Positions 1 through 10,130 of a stretch of DNA of 64,000 nt are shown here, in pieces; the stretch's first letter is position 1; every line of letters begins with the position of its first letter. The notes under the pieces are model-generated. The model did not search any database. It had not been told where the DNA came from and was given only the letters and a program-made list of their open reading frames with translations. This DNA comes from Thiobacillus sp. 0-1251 (GTDB taxonomy: Bacteria > Pseudomonadota > Gammaproteobacteria > Burkholderiales > Thiobacillaceae). Position numbers and translations under genes: made by a program. The DNA is taken from contig MKWL01000001.1 of the NCBI GenBank assembly GCA_001899305.1, positions 124,001-188,000 of the forward strand, read 5' to 3'.

Positions 1-1150
1 GTTTGGGCAGGACGGTGTCCAGCGAGGCCGGCGCCGGCAGGCGAGGCGGCTCGATGTGGAACAGCCTGGTCAGGAAACGGGCGGCGAAACCCATCAGGCC
101 CTCCGGCAAACCCACCACTACGGAAAACAGCATCAGCGCGAAAATCGCCTTGCGCCAGTCCTCGGTGTTCTCCACGATCAGGCTGCCCACCATCAGAATG
201 CCCATGGCCGCAACAGGCGCAAGGGCCTGGAACGGGCGGGTGGTCTTTTTCAGCAGGCCTTGTCCGCCTGCCGCCAGGGCGATCAGCAGCCCGATCGCGG
301 AAAAGATCTGGAACAGCCCCCGGTTGGACAGCAGATTGGGTAGCAGGGCGATCAGGGAAGCGCCCACCAGCGCGCCCCACAGGCTCTTGCGCCCGCCCAG
401 CACCACGCCGAGGAGCAGGATCACCATCAGATCCCAACCGAAACTCTGCGGCTGCAGATACTGGAAATTGAAGGCATACAGTCCGCCCGCCAGGCCGCCC
501 AGCCCGGACGCAAGGGCGAAGCCGGCGACCTTGTGGCGGTAGGTCCCGACGCCCATGGCATCGGTGGCGATGGGACTGTCGCGCAGGGCCTCGAAGGCGC
601 GCCCCCATTGCGAAGACAGCAGGTTGCGCATCGCCATCCAGACCAGGGCGAGCAGCAGCAGGCACAGCCAGAAAAAGCCTGACGCATCGAGCGTCATCCC
701 CAGGAAGGGCGGCCGGCTGACCTGCAGACCCTGAGCGCCCAAGGTCAGGCCTTCCCACTCATTCAAGACGGTCGCGCTAAGTGCCGAGAAGCTCAGGGTC
801 GCCAGGGCGAACTGCGGGCCTTCCAGGCGCAGCGCGGGGAAGGCCAGCAAGGTGCCGAAGATGAGCCCCACGACGAGCGCCGCCGCCAGCGCCGCCAGCA
901 TGCCGAAGTCGAAATTGGCCACGCAGAGGCCGGCCGCATACGCGCCCAGGCCGAGAAAAGCGGCCTGGGCGAGGTTCACCTGGCCGAGATAGCCCACCGT
1001 GACGTCGAGACCGATCAACAGGATGCCGTAGATGGCGAGCAGCGTCAGCAAGCCCAGGACATAGCTGTTGTCCACCATCAGGGGAATCGCGGCAAGCAGC
1101 GCCAGGACGGCCAGTTCGGCGCCACGGATCAGAAGCAGGCGTTTCCACAT
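1..1150 (-). CDS. livM: Branched-chain amino acid ABC transporter permease LivM (partial, possibly LivM-LivG fusion)
   Basis: Inner-membrane permease of a high-affinity branched-chain amino acid (or related amide/urea) ABC importer, pairing with LivH. Translation from the ATG at 1150 is open to the window edge (about 383 codons) and shows many hydrophobic segments and the family region VGYLGQVNLAQAAFLGLGAY near residue 53. The usual LivM ending (a 'P-x-GLxG' stretch, here LPEGLMGF) is reached about 30 codons before the edge. The frame then continues as a proline-rich linker (PPRLPAPASLDT) rather than stopping, which suggests fusion to a LivG ATPase outside the window. The start lies 5 bases after the livH stop, so livK-livH-livM form one leftward operon. 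Confidence 0.9.
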   Translation of the reverse strand, partial: MWKRLLLIRGAELAVLALLAAIPLMVDNSYVLGLLTLLAIYGILLIGLDVTVGYLGQVNLAQAAFLGLGAYAAGLCVANFDFGMLAALAAALVVGLIFGTLLAFPALRLEGPQFALATLSFSALSATVLNEWEGLTLGAQGLQVSRPPFLGMTLDASGFFWLCLLLLALVWMAMRNLLSSQWGRAFEALRDSPIATDAMGVGTYRHKVAGFALASGLGGLAGGLYAFNFQYLQPQSFGWDLMVILLLGVVLGGRKSLWGALVGASLIALLPNLLSNRGLFQIFSAIGLLIALAAGGQGLLKKTTRPFQALAPVAAMGILMVGSLIVENTEDWRKAIFALMLFSVVVGLPEGLMGFAARFLTRLFHIEPPRLPAPASLDTVLPK

Positions 1151-1155
1151 ATCCC

Positions 1156-2034
1156 TTACACCTTCCGGATGCTGGCTTTGCCGAACACCCCGTTGGGGCG
1201 CACGGCCAGCGCAAGAATGAGCAGAACCAGACCGGGCGCCTCACGCCAGCCGCTGCCGAGATAGAAACTGGTCAGGCTTTCCAGCGCGCCGAGGAACAGG
1301 CCGACCAGCACGATCCCGAATCCGGAATCGAGCCCCGCCACCACGGCCACCGAGAAGGCCTTGAGGATCAGCACCGAGGCCATGGTCGGTCCCACCGTGG
1401 TGATCGGCGCCACCAGAATGCCCGCCAGCGCCGCGACCAGACCCGACAGGCCGTAGGAGAGCTGGATCGTGCGGGTGGCCGAGATCCCCATCAACTGGGC
1501 GGCATCGCGATCCGCCGACACCGCTTCGAACGCCTTGCCCAGCAAGGTCTTGCGCTTGAACAACTCCACCAGTCCCATGACCGCCAGCACGCCGATGGCT
1601 ACCGACAGTTCCAGCGGGGTGACGTCGATGCCGAAGAAATGCAGGGGATCGGATGAAATCGGGGTGGGGAAGGGCCGGTCGTCCCGGCCCCAGATGTTTT
1701 CGGCTGCCGAGAAACCCAGCAGGCCCAGGATGATGGTGAGCAGGATCCAGCCCTCGCCCTTCTGCTCCAGCGACAGGCGTACCGCCGTCCGCTCGACGAA
1801 CAGGCCCAGCACCGCGCCGAACAGCATGCCTCCCGGGACCACCAGCCAGTAAGGCAGGCCGCTGTCGATGAGGGTCAGGCTGAAGAAGGCGGACAGCATG
1901 ACCAGTTCGCCCTGGCCGAAGTTGATGCTCTTGCTGGTGGCGAAGGTCAACTGGAAGCCGTAGGCGATCAGCGCGTAGACCATGCCCATCAGCGCGCCGC
2001 TCACGGCCAGCTGGACGATCAAAAGGGTATACAT
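1156..2034 (-). CDS. livH: Branched-chain amino acid ABC transporter permease LivH
   Basis: First membrane permease of the Liv importer; it forms the channel with LivM. The 292-residue product is almost entirely hydrophobic, starts MYTLLIVQLAVSGALMGMVY and contains the LivH-type glycine-rich loop GLDSGFGIVLVGLFLGALES near residue 235, which is the coupling region facing the ATPases. Length is typical of LivH. It lies between livK (65-base gap upstream) and livM (5-base gap downstream) on the same strand. The substrate cannot be told from the permease alone; Liv-type systems also carry amides, urea or aromatic compounds. Confidence 0.92.
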   Translation of the reverse strand: MYTLLIVQLAVSGALMGMVYALIAYGFQLTFATSKSINFGQGELVMLSAFFSLTLIDSGLPYWLVVPGGMLFGAVLGLFVERTAVRLSLEQKGEGWILLTIILGLLGFSAAENIWGRDDRPFPTPISSDPLHFFGIDVTPLELSVAIGVLAVMGLVELFKRKTLLGKAFEAVSADRDAAQLMGISATRTIQLSYGLSGLVAALAGILVAPITTVGPTMASVLILKAFSVAVVAGLDSGFGIVLVGLFLGALESLTSFYLGSGWREAPGLVLLILALAVRPNGVFGKASIRKV

Positions 2035-2099
2035 AGCGTGTGTCGTATTGGCTGTCGGCAGCCGGGGAGGGAATGATGCCCCTCCCCTCCTTGTTTATC

Positions 2100-3323
2100 T
2101 TATTTGCCCGCTTCCTTGATCAGGCGCTGGCGATCGGCCTTGTTGGCGAACACCACCCGGCCATCCTGGACCATCCCCATCACCACCTGTGCGCGGCGAA
2201 ATGCCTCGTGGGTCTGCTCGTTGGCCGGATCCCATTTGCCGTAAGGCTGCTTCCAGGTGGCGATCACGCCTTTGACCGGATCGCGAAGATCCTCCAGGGC
2301 ATCCTTGATCTTGTGGGTATCGGTGCTTTGCGCCTGCTTGACGGCGGCGGCGAAGACATAGACGGCGTCATAGCCCTGGGCGGCGGACATCGGCGAAGGA
2401 ATGCGGGATACGCCGTAGGCCTTGTGGTAGCTGTCGATGAAGCTCTTGACCTTGGGTGTGATCGGGTCCTCGATGAAGGTCTGCGGCATCAGGGTGCCAT
2501 TGCCGTTCTTGCCCGCGTTGTCGATGTAGTTGGACATCGACAGGGTCCAGCCGCCGATCAGGGGCTGCTTCATCCGCAGCTTTGCCATGCCGTTGGACAC
2601 GGCTGCCAGTTCCGGCCCGATGCCCCAGATCAGGATGCCCTGGGCGCCGCCGAACTTGGCTTTCAGCAACTGGGCGGTCATGTCCTTGTCGCCGATGTTG
2701 AATTTCTCGGTGGCCACTACCTGCAGCTTGTTGCCCTGCTTCTTGATCTGGTCGAGCAGGTCGTCGCGTCCGGATACCCCGTAGTTGGTCGAATCATGGA
2801 GGATCGCCACCTTGGTGAGCTTGCGGTTGATGGCTTCCTCCACCACCATGGCGGCCTGGATGCCGTCATCGGCGGAGAAGCGGAAGATGGACAGGTCCTT
2901 CACACCGGCCTTGCTCCACTGGGTCATGGAGGCGGAGCCTGCCGCCGGCGTGATGATCTTGGTGATGCCTTTTTCCTGGAAATACTTGTCGCCCGCGAGG
3001 ACGACACCGGTATTCACCGTTCCGATGACACCCGCGAGGTCGCCCATGGAAGACAGTTCCTGGGCAATCAGGGCGCCGCGCTCGTTCTTGCCTTCGTCGT
3101 CCCGCTCGACCACTTCGATCTTCATCTTTTGGCCGCCTACCTGGATGCCGCCGGCGCGGTTGATTTCCTCGATCGCCAGTTTGGCGCCGTCCCGCATGGA
3201 CACACCCATCGGGGCCGAGCCACCGGTATAGGGGCCGGTCAAGGCAATCTTGACCGTGTCCGCAGCGTACGCCTGGAGGCTGAGCAAACCCGTCGTGAGA
3301 ACAGCCAATATCGTTTTTTTCAT
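2100..3323 (-). CDS. livK: Periplasmic branched-chain amino acid-binding protein (LivK-type)
   Basis: Periplasmic substrate-binding protein feeding LivH/LivM, a type I periplasmic-binding fold. The ATG at 3323 was chosen over an upstream in-frame codon at 3431 because it begins a textbook Sec signal peptide (MKKTILAVLTTGLLSLQAYA, cleavage near residue 21) and has a GGAG ribosome-binding site just upstream. The mature protein opens with DTVKIALTGPYTGG and contains GVIGTVNTGVVLAGDKY, both typical of the Peripla_BP_6 family. Length is 407 residues. It is the promoter-proximal gene of the operon, as usual for the most abundant component. Ligand is inferred from the operon only. Confidence 0.9.
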   Translation of the reverse strand: MKKTILAVLTTGLLSLQAYAADTVKIALTGPYTGGSAPMGVSMRDGAKLAIEEINRAGGIQVGGQKMKIEVVERDDEGKNERGALIAQELSSMGDLAGVIGTVNTGVVLAGDKYFQEKGITKIITPAAGSASMTQWSKAGVKDLSIFRFSADDGIQAAMVVEEAINRKLTKVAILHDSTNYGVSGRDDLLDQIKKQGNKLQVVATEKFNIGDKDMTAQLLKAKFGGAQGILIWGIGPELAAVSNGMAKLRMKQPLIGGWTLSMSNYIDNAGKNGNGTLMPQTFIEDPITPKVKSFIDSYHKAYGVSRIPSPMSAAQGYDAVYVFAAAVKQAQSTDTHKIKDALEDLRDPVKGVIATWKQPYGKWDPANEQTHEAFRRAQVVMGMVQDGRVVFANKADRQRLIKEAGK

Positions 3324-3423
3324 GATCACAATCTCCGTCGAAAGTTGAACATACTTGTCAGGCCCCCCGGTCTGCGCCGTGGCTGTGGGAATTATAGGTC
3401 GAACGCAAAGGGAAAACCGGGAT

Positions 3424-4197
3424 TCAGGCATCCAGGCCGATCTCCGCCAGTACCGGCGCGTGATCCGACGGGCGTTCCAGCTTGCGCATGTCGCGGTCGA
3501 TGGTGCTCGACGTGCAGGCGGACGCGAGCGGGGCGGAGAGCAGGATGTGGTCGATGCGCAAGCCGTGATTGCGGCGGAATCCCATCATGCGGTAATCCCA
3601 CCAGGAAAAACTTTTTTCGGGCTGCTCGAACAGGCGGTAGCTGTCCTTGAGACCCAGTTCCAGCAGGGCGCGGAAGCGTGCACGCTCGGGTTCCGATACC
3701 AGCACGCAGTCTTTCCAGACTTCGGGGTCGTGCACGTCACGGTCTTCCGGGGCGACATTGTAGTCGCCGAGCACGGCGAGCCGGGGGTGGCGCACCAGTT
3801 CATCCTTCAGCCAGGCGGCCAGCGCATCGAACCAGGCGAGTTTGTAGGGGTATTTGTCGGAATCGAGGCTTTGGCCGTTGGGGCAGTACACGCACACCAG
3901 GCGGACGCCGTCGACCGTGGCTGCGATCACGCGCTTTTGTTCGTCGTCGAACCCGGGGATGCCGGCCTGCATGTCGACCGGTTCGGTGCGGCTGAGAATG
4001 GCGACGCCGTTGTAGGTCTTTTGTCCGGAAAACACGACGCGATAGCCCGCCGCGGCGAGGTCGGCGACGGGGAAGGCATCGTCGGTGAGTTTGGTTTCCT
4101 GCAGACACACCGCGTCGGGCTGGCGGGTGGCGAGAAAGTCCAGCAGTTGGGGCAGGCGGACCTTGAGGGAGTTGACGTTCCAGGCGGCGATTTTCAT
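3424..4197 (-). CDS. xthA: Exodeoxyribonuclease III
   Basis: Metal-dependent 3'-5' exonuclease and AP endonuclease of base excision repair (EEP fold). The 257-residue product begins MKIAAWNVNSLKVRLPQLL, with the metal-binding Asn-Val-Asn, followed by the catalytic QETK motif (residues 34-37), GDYNVAPEDRD in the middle (metal and phosphate contacts), and the C-terminal SDHAPVLAEI with the catalytic Asp-His pair. Length and motif order match bacterial ExoIII. It is transcribed leftward, 100 bases upstream of livK, and looks independent of it. No clear Shine-Dalgarno sequence precedes the ATG, but the N-terminus is exactly that of the family. Confidence 0.95.
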   Translation of the reverse strand: MKIAAWNVNSLKVRLPQLLDFLATRQPDAVCLQETKLTDDAFPVADLAAAGYRVVFSGQKTYNGVAILSRTEPVDMQAGIPGFDDEQKRVIAATVDGVRLVCVYCPNGQSLDSDKYPYKLAWFDALAAWLKDELVRHPRLAVLGDYNVAPEDRDVHDPEVWKDCVLVSEPERARFRALLELGLKDSYRLFEQPEKSFSWWDYRMMGFRRNHGLRIDHILLSAPLASACTSSTIDRDMRKLERPSDHAPVLAEIGLDA

Positions 4198-4226
4198 ATC
4201 GCCGAGTGTAGCGCATACGATCTTTC

Positions 4227-4283
4227 ATGGGCTTTAGCCCATAGTGGATCGGCGTCCTGTAGGGTAGCCGCCAGGGTGGCGGC
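4227..4283. repeat. Two small inverted repeats downstream of the DUF4124 gene
   Basis: The xthA/DUF4124 intergenic region holds two hairpins. One has arms ATGGGC and GCCCAT around TTTA (4227-4242). The other has arms GCCGCC and GGCGGC around a 5-base loop (4267-4283). They lie just after the leftward DUF4124 gene. Neither has a T tract, so they are more likely mRNA-stabilising or REP-like palindromes than rho-independent terminators. Confidence 0.35.
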
Positions 4284-4302
4284 GCCCTGGACGCAAGAAG
4301 GC

Positions 4303-4848
4303 TCAGGGATGGGGTGCGGCAGGTGCGGGCTGTGACGTCGGTGCGGGTGCCGGTGCGGCGGCGGTCTCCGGCTTGCCGCCCGAAGGCGCCTTGGGATAGC
4401 CCGCGCGATCGAGCGCGGCCTGCCACTGCCCGGCTTCGAAACCGTCGATTCGCTCGCTGCCGACGACGAGCACCGGCACGCTCAGGCGGCCGGTGAGCTT
4501 TTTCAGTTCGGCCTGGGCTTCGGGACTGGCTTGTGGATCCTTGCCGCTGAACGGGACGCCGCGCTGGGTGAGCAGTTGGCGTGCCTGGTCGCAGGGAATG
4601 CCGCAGGCGCTGGCATACAGCGTGACGGGGTATTTCTCGCGTGCAGTCTTGGCGTCGTAGGATTCGCCGATCTCGATGACGTTGCCCTTGAAGGCCTTTT
4701 GCTGGGCGTTTTTGATGCTGGGCGGAGGCGGCTGGTCGCTATATACCGTGCGGCCCTGCGCGTCCTTCCATTGATACAGCTGGGCGGCGCCCGCCGACAA
4801 ACTTGCCGCCGCCAGCCACATCGCCATCAAGATGGATCCTGCTTTCAT
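4303..4848 (-). CDS. Exported DUF4124 protein with glutaredoxin-like domain
   Basis: Probable envelope protein of unknown function. From the ATG at 4848 (preceded by a GGGAG ribosome-binding site) the 181-residue product has a signal peptide (MKAGSILMAMWLAAASLSAG). A DUF4124 region follows (LYQWKDAQGRTVYSDQPPP, residues 24-42), then a glutaredoxin-like domain from about residue 73 (VTLYASACGIPCDQARQLL, later VPVLVVGSERIDGF). The C-terminus is Ala/Pro-rich and low in complexity. The paired cysteines C82 and C86 are separated by three residues, not the two of a normal CxxC redox site. Family members are common in betaproteobacteria; a role in envelope thiol chemistry is inference. Confidence 0.8.
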   Translation of the reverse strand: MKAGSILMAMWLAAASLSAGAAQLYQWKDAQGRTVYSDQPPPPSIKNAQQKAFKGNVIEIGESYDAKTAREKYPVTLYASACGIPCDQARQLLTQRGVPFSGKDPQASPEAQAELKKLTGRLSVPVLVVGSERIDGFEAGQWQAALDRAGYPKAPSGGKPETAAAPAPAPTSQPAPAAPHP

Positions 4849-4979
4849 GCCGTGCTCCCTTAAGACGTAATCAACCGACTTAACGGACATCAGGGCGCCG
4901 AGCTTTACCCGTACATCCAGAAGGGAATCCAAGGGCAGCCGGGGAAACGAAGGCCGCTTGCACGGCTTTCACCCCCCGT

Positions 4980-7052
4980 TCACGCCATGCCGTTATGGCG
5001 CAGCAGGGCGTCGATGGTCGGTTCACGGCCGCGGAAGGCCTTGAACGATTCGAGCGCCGGGCGCGCACCGCCCTGGGCGAGAATCTCGCTCCAGAAGCGA
5101 TGGCCGACCTCGGGATTGAGTACGCCGCCGTAGCCCTCGGCCTCGTCCTCGAACAGCGCATAGGCGTCGGCGGACAGCACCTCCGCCCATTTGTAGCTGT
5201 AATAGCCGGCCGCGTAGCCGCCCGCGAAGATATGCGAGAAGTTGTTGGGGAAACGGTTGTAGGCCGGCGGGATGATGACCGCGACCTGACGGCGGATGTC
5301 GTCGATCAGGTCCTGCGCGGATCGGCTGCCGTTGGGGTCGAAGTCGTCGTGCAGGTGCATGTCGAAGCTGGCGAACTCGATCTGGCGCAGCGTCTGCAGG
5401 CCGGACTGGAAGTTCTTTGCCGCCAACATCTTGTCGAACAACGCGCGCGGCAAAGGCTCGCCGCTGTCGACGTGCGCGGTCATGTGCTTCAGCACGTCCC
5501 ATTCCCAGCAGAAATTTTCCATGAACTGGCTCGGCAGTTCGACCGCGTCCCATTCGACGCCGTTGATGCCGGAGACGCCCAGTTCCTCGATCTGCGTCAA
5601 GAGGTGATGCAGGCCGTGGCCGGTCTCGTGGAACAGCGTGATCACCTCGTCGTGGGTGAAGAGGGCGGGTTTGCCGCCGACTGGCCCGGAAAAATTGCAG
5701 TTGAGGTAGGCCACCGGCGTCTGGATGCCGTCCGCTGTCTTGCGGCGGGTGATGACGTCGTCCATCCAGGCGCCGCCGCGCTTGGAAGCGCGCGCGTAGA
5801 GGTCGAGGTAGAACTGGCCGACGCGCTGGCCGGCATGGTCGGTGAGCGTATAGAACTTCACATCCGGGTGCCACACGGGTGCGCTGTCTTCGCGGATATG
5901 CAGGCCATAGAGCGTTTCGACCAGCTTGAACAGGCCAGCCAGCACGCGCGGTTCGGGGAAGTACTGCTTCACCTCCTGGTCGGAAAAACTATAGCGCGCC
6001 ACACTCAGTTTTTCCGAGACATAGGAAGTGTCCCAGGCTTCGAGCGTGTCGTATCCCAGTTCGTCGCGTGCGAAGGCTTTCAGCTCGTCGAAATCCTTTT
6101 CCGCATAGGGGCGGGCGCGGGCGGCCAGTTCATCGAGGAACTTCAGCACGTCGGCCGGGGTGTCGGCCATCTTGGCGGCCAGCGACACCTGCGCGTAGCT
6201 CGCGAAGCCGAGCAGTTCCGCGGCCTCGCGCCGCAGCCTGAGAATGCTGGCGATGAGCGCGGTGTTGTCGAGCTCGGACTTGCCGAATTCAGAGGCACGG
6301 GTGACATAGGCGCGGTACAGGATCTGCCGCAGTTCGCGGCTGTCGGCGTACTGCATCACCGGCAGGTAGGACGGCATGTGCAGCGTGATCTTCCAGCCGG
6401 GATTTTGGTCAAGCTGGCCGCCGTCCGCTTCGGCGGCGGCCTTCATCATCGCCAGCACGTCCTCGGGGACGCCGGCGAGTTCGGACACCTCGTCGATGAC
6501 GAGGTGGTAGTCATTGGTGGCGTCGAGCAGGTTTTCCTCGAACTTGGCCGACAGCTGCGCCAGCTCTTCCTGCACCTGCATGAAGCGGGCCTTCTTGTCG
6601 GCGGGCAGCTCGGCGCCGCCGAGGCGGAAGTCGCGCAGCTCATTCTCGACGATCTTCTTGCGCGGCGCCGACAGCGCGGCGTAGCCGGGGCTGGCCTTGA
6701 GCGCCTTGAATTTGGCGAACAGCGCCTCGTTCTGCCCCAGTTCGGCGTAATAGACGGTGATTTTCGGCAGGTTGGCGTTGTAGACCTCGCGCAGCTCGGG
6801 CGAGTCCATTACAGAATGCAGGTGCGACACCTGGCCCCAGGCGCGTCCAAGTCTCTCGTTGGCGTCGTCGAGCGGCGCGACGAAGGCGTCCCATTCGGCC
6901 GGAGTGTCGGCCGCCTCTGCGCGCGCCACGGCCGCGCGGGCATCGGCCAGCAGCTGGTCGATGGCGGGCGTGACGTATTCGGGCTTGAATTCGGCGAAGC
7001 GGGGCAGACCGGAAAAATCGAGCAGAGGATTGTTGCCCTTTGGGGTATTCAT
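4980..7052 (-). CDS. prlC: Oligopeptidase A (M3 family metallopeptidase)
   Basis: Cytosolic zinc metallopeptidase that degrades short peptides, including cleaved signal peptides. The 690-residue protein carries the M3 zinc motif HETGH in TLFHETGHGLHHLLTQIEE (about two thirds along), followed by the third zinc-ligand region NGVEWDAVELPSQFMENF. The start at 7052 (MNTPKGNNPLLDFSGLPRF) was preferred over an upstream codon at 7115 because family members begin with this 'NPLL' segment; the ribosome-binding site is weak. It is divergent from the carbonic anhydrase homologue at 7133 with an 80-base gap. A long open frame on the opposite strand is only its shadow. Confidence 0.95.
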   Translation of the reverse strand: MNTPKGNNPLLDFSGLPRFAEFKPEYVTPAIDQLLADARAAVARAEAADTPAEWDAFVAPLDDANERLGRAWGQVSHLHSVMDSPELREVYNANLPKITVYYAELGQNEALFAKFKALKASPGYAALSAPRKKIVENELRDFRLGGAELPADKKARFMQVQEELAQLSAKFEENLLDATNDYHLVIDEVSELAGVPEDVLAMMKAAAEADGGQLDQNPGWKITLHMPSYLPVMQYADSRELRQILYRAYVTRASEFGKSELDNTALIASILRLRREAAELLGFASYAQVSLAAKMADTPADVLKFLDELAARARPYAEKDFDELKAFARDELGYDTLEAWDTSYVSEKLSVARYSFSDQEVKQYFPEPRVLAGLFKLVETLYGLHIREDSAPVWHPDVKFYTLTDHAGQRVGQFYLDLYARASKRGGAWMDDVITRRKTADGIQTPVAYLNCNFSGPVGGKPALFTHDEVITLFHETGHGLHHLLTQIEELGVSGINGVEWDAVELPSQFMENFCWEWDVLKHMTAHVDSGEPLPRALFDKMLAAKNFQSGLQTLRQIEFASFDMHLHDDFDPNGSRSAQDLIDDIRRQVAVIIPPAYNRFPNNFSHIFAGGYAAGYYSYKWAEVLSADAYALFEDEAEGYGGVLNPEVGHRFWSEILAQGGARPALESFKAFRGREPTIDALLRHNGMA

Positions 7053-7132
7053 GGCGATAACCAACAAGGAAGAGAGAGGGGAATTATACTTTCGGGCTGG
7101 ATACCTGATTTTCAAGCCCGGTTTGAAACCCT

Positions 7133-7684
7133 ATGACTGACGATGTTTATGCCGACAGACTGGCGCCGCATCACGGCGTCGCCCCCATGCTTGCCGCCGG
7201 CGCCTGGGTGCATCCGCGCGCCACGGTCATCGGCGAAGTCAGCCTGGGGCGGGACGTATCGGTATGGCCAGGCGCGGTGATCCGCGGCGACGTCAATTCG
7301 ATCGCCATTGGCGAAGCGAGCAACATCCAGGACGGCAGCGTGCTGCACGTGTCGCACAAGACACCGCTCAGCCCGGCAGGCGGGCCGTTGGTCGTCGGCG
7401 CGCACGTGACGGTGGGCCACACGGTGATCCTGCATGCCTGTACCATCGAAGACGAATGTCTGATCGGCATGGGTTCGATCATTCTCGACCGAGCAGTGAT
7501 CCAGAAGCACGTGCTGCTGGGCGCCGGCTCGCTGGTGCCGGAAGGCAAGGTGCTGGAATCGGGCCATCTCTATCTTGGCCGCCCCGCCAAGCTGGTGCGC
7601 CGGCTCAGCGACGAAGAAATTGCCTATTTCGCCTATTCCGCGCAGCACTATGTGGCGCTGGCGCGGTCGTACCAAGACGTTTAA
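7133..7684 (+). CDS. Gamma-carbonic anhydrase family protein (YrdA-like)
   Basis: Left-handed beta-helix hexapeptide protein related to gamma carbonic anhydrases (YrdA/CaiE/PaaY group). The 183 residues show the repeated hexapeptide pattern, for example VWPGAVIRGDVNSIAIGEAS, NIQDGSVLHVS and VGHTVILHACTIEDECLIGM. The histidines of VLHVS, VGHTV and LHACT match the three metal ligands of the family. Divergent from prlC and followed 15 bases later by a TlpA-type thioredoxin and a lipoprotein, so probably the first gene of a short rightward operon. Whether it hydrates CO2 cannot be decided from sequence; many YrdA proteins have no measured activity. Confidence 0.9.
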   Translation: MTDDVYADRLAPHHGVAPMLAAGAWVHPRATVIGEVSLGRDVSVWPGAVIRGDVNSIAIGEASNIQDGSVLHVSHKTPLSPAGGPLVVGAHVTVGHTVILHACTIEDECLIGMGSIILDRAVIQKHVLLGAGSLVPEGKVLESGHLYLGRPAKLVRRLSDEEIAYFAYSAQHYVALARSYQDV

Positions 7685-7699
7685 TTTCCGGGAATTCGT

Positions 7700-8194
7700 A
7701 TGAAACTCGCCAAACCCCTTCTCATCGTCGTGGCTGTGCTCGCCATTGCGGGCGCGCTGGCCTATGCCCTGATCGACAAGCCTACAGCGCCTGCATCCAC
7801 CTTCACCACGCTGGAAGGCAAGCCCATTACGCTCAACGACCTGCGTGGCAAGATCGTGCTGGTCAACTTCTGGGCGACGTCCTGCCCGGGTTGCGTCAAG
7901 GAAATGCCGGACCTGATCGAAACCTACAACCAATACAAGGGGCGCGGCTTCGAAGTCGTCGCGGTGGCGATGAGCTACGATCCGCCGAACTACGTCGCCA
8001 ATTTCGCGAAGACGCGCCAGCTGCCGTTCCCGGTGGCGCTCGACGTCAACGGCGAGCACGCCCGCGCATTCGGCAACGTGCAGCTCACGCCCACCAGCTT
8101 CATCATCGACAAGGACGGCCACATCCTGGAACAGAAACTGGGCGACCTCGATTTCGCCAAGCTGAAAGCCCTGCTCGACAAGGAACTGACGTGA
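7700..8194 (+). CDS. TlpA/ResA-family membrane-anchored thioredoxin-like protein
   Basis: Membrane-tethered thiol-disulfide oxidoreductase facing the periplasm. An N-terminal hydrophobic anchor (residues 6-24) is followed by an AhpC/TSA-Redoxin thioredoxin fold. The active site is CPGC (C62 and C65) in LVNFWATSCPGCVKEMPD, and the cis-proline loop is QLTPTSFIID. The residue before the first cysteine is Ser instead of the common Trp. Homologues act in cytochrome c maturation or general disulfide reduction. Its TGA overlaps the GTG of the small lipoprotein downstream, implying translational coupling. A second, distinct TlpA homologue lies at 12374-12910. Confidence 0.88.
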   Translation: MKLAKPLLIVVAVLAIAGALAYALIDKPTAPASTFTTLEGKPITLNDLRGKIVLVNFWATSCPGCVKEMPDLIETYNQYKGRGFEVVAVAMSYDPPNYVANFAKTRQLPFPVALDVNGEHARAFGNVQLTPTSFIIDKDGHILEQKLGDLDFAKLKALLDKELT

Positions 8195-8436
8195 TCAGGA
8201 CATTCGTCGCGGCCGGCCTGCTGCTGATCCTGGCCGCGTGCGACACGCTGCCCGCCCAGTCCCACGCCCAAGGGAGCAGGAAACCGGCGCCGGTCGGGCC
8301 GCCCCCGCCGCCGATGCCCGATGGCCCTCTCGTCTGCCCAACCGACGTCAAGCTTTGCCCGGACGGGCGTTACGTCCACCGCAGCCCGGACAAGGAATGC
8401 GAGTTCGATACCTGCCCCGGCGATCTTTCCCACTAA
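8191..8436 (+). CDS. Small proline-rich lipoprotein
   Basis: An 81-residue protein starting with GTG at 8191, overlapping the stop of the thioredoxin gene (GTGA). It has a clear lipoprotein signal: MIRTFVAAGLLLILAAC with lipobox LAAC and lipidated Cys17. The mature part is short, with a proline run (PPPPPMP) followed by a four-cysteine segment: C at residues 49, 55, 69 and 75 of PLVCPTDVKLCPDGRYV and KECEFDTC. The 'CPxDxKxCPDG' pattern recurs in small bacterial proteins of unknown function. Four cysteines in an exported lipoprotein coupled to a thioredoxin suggest two disulfides and perhaps a redox partner, but this is inference. Confidence 0.7.
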   Translation: MIRTFVAAGLLLILAACDTLPAQSHAQGSRKPAPVGPPPPPMPDGPLVCPTDVKLCPDGRYVHRSPDKECEFDTCPGDLSH

Positions 8437-8457
8437 GTTTTCTGGATTGTTTATTTC

Positions 8458-10122
<1,665 letters not shown>

Positions 10123-10130
10123 GCCAGCGC

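Noticed and set aside
4995-7136. 713-codon open frame on the plus strand opposite prlC
   Set aside because: Antisense shadow of a high-GC gene: no recognisable domain, low-complexity composition, and full overlap with the clear M3 peptidase on the minus strand.
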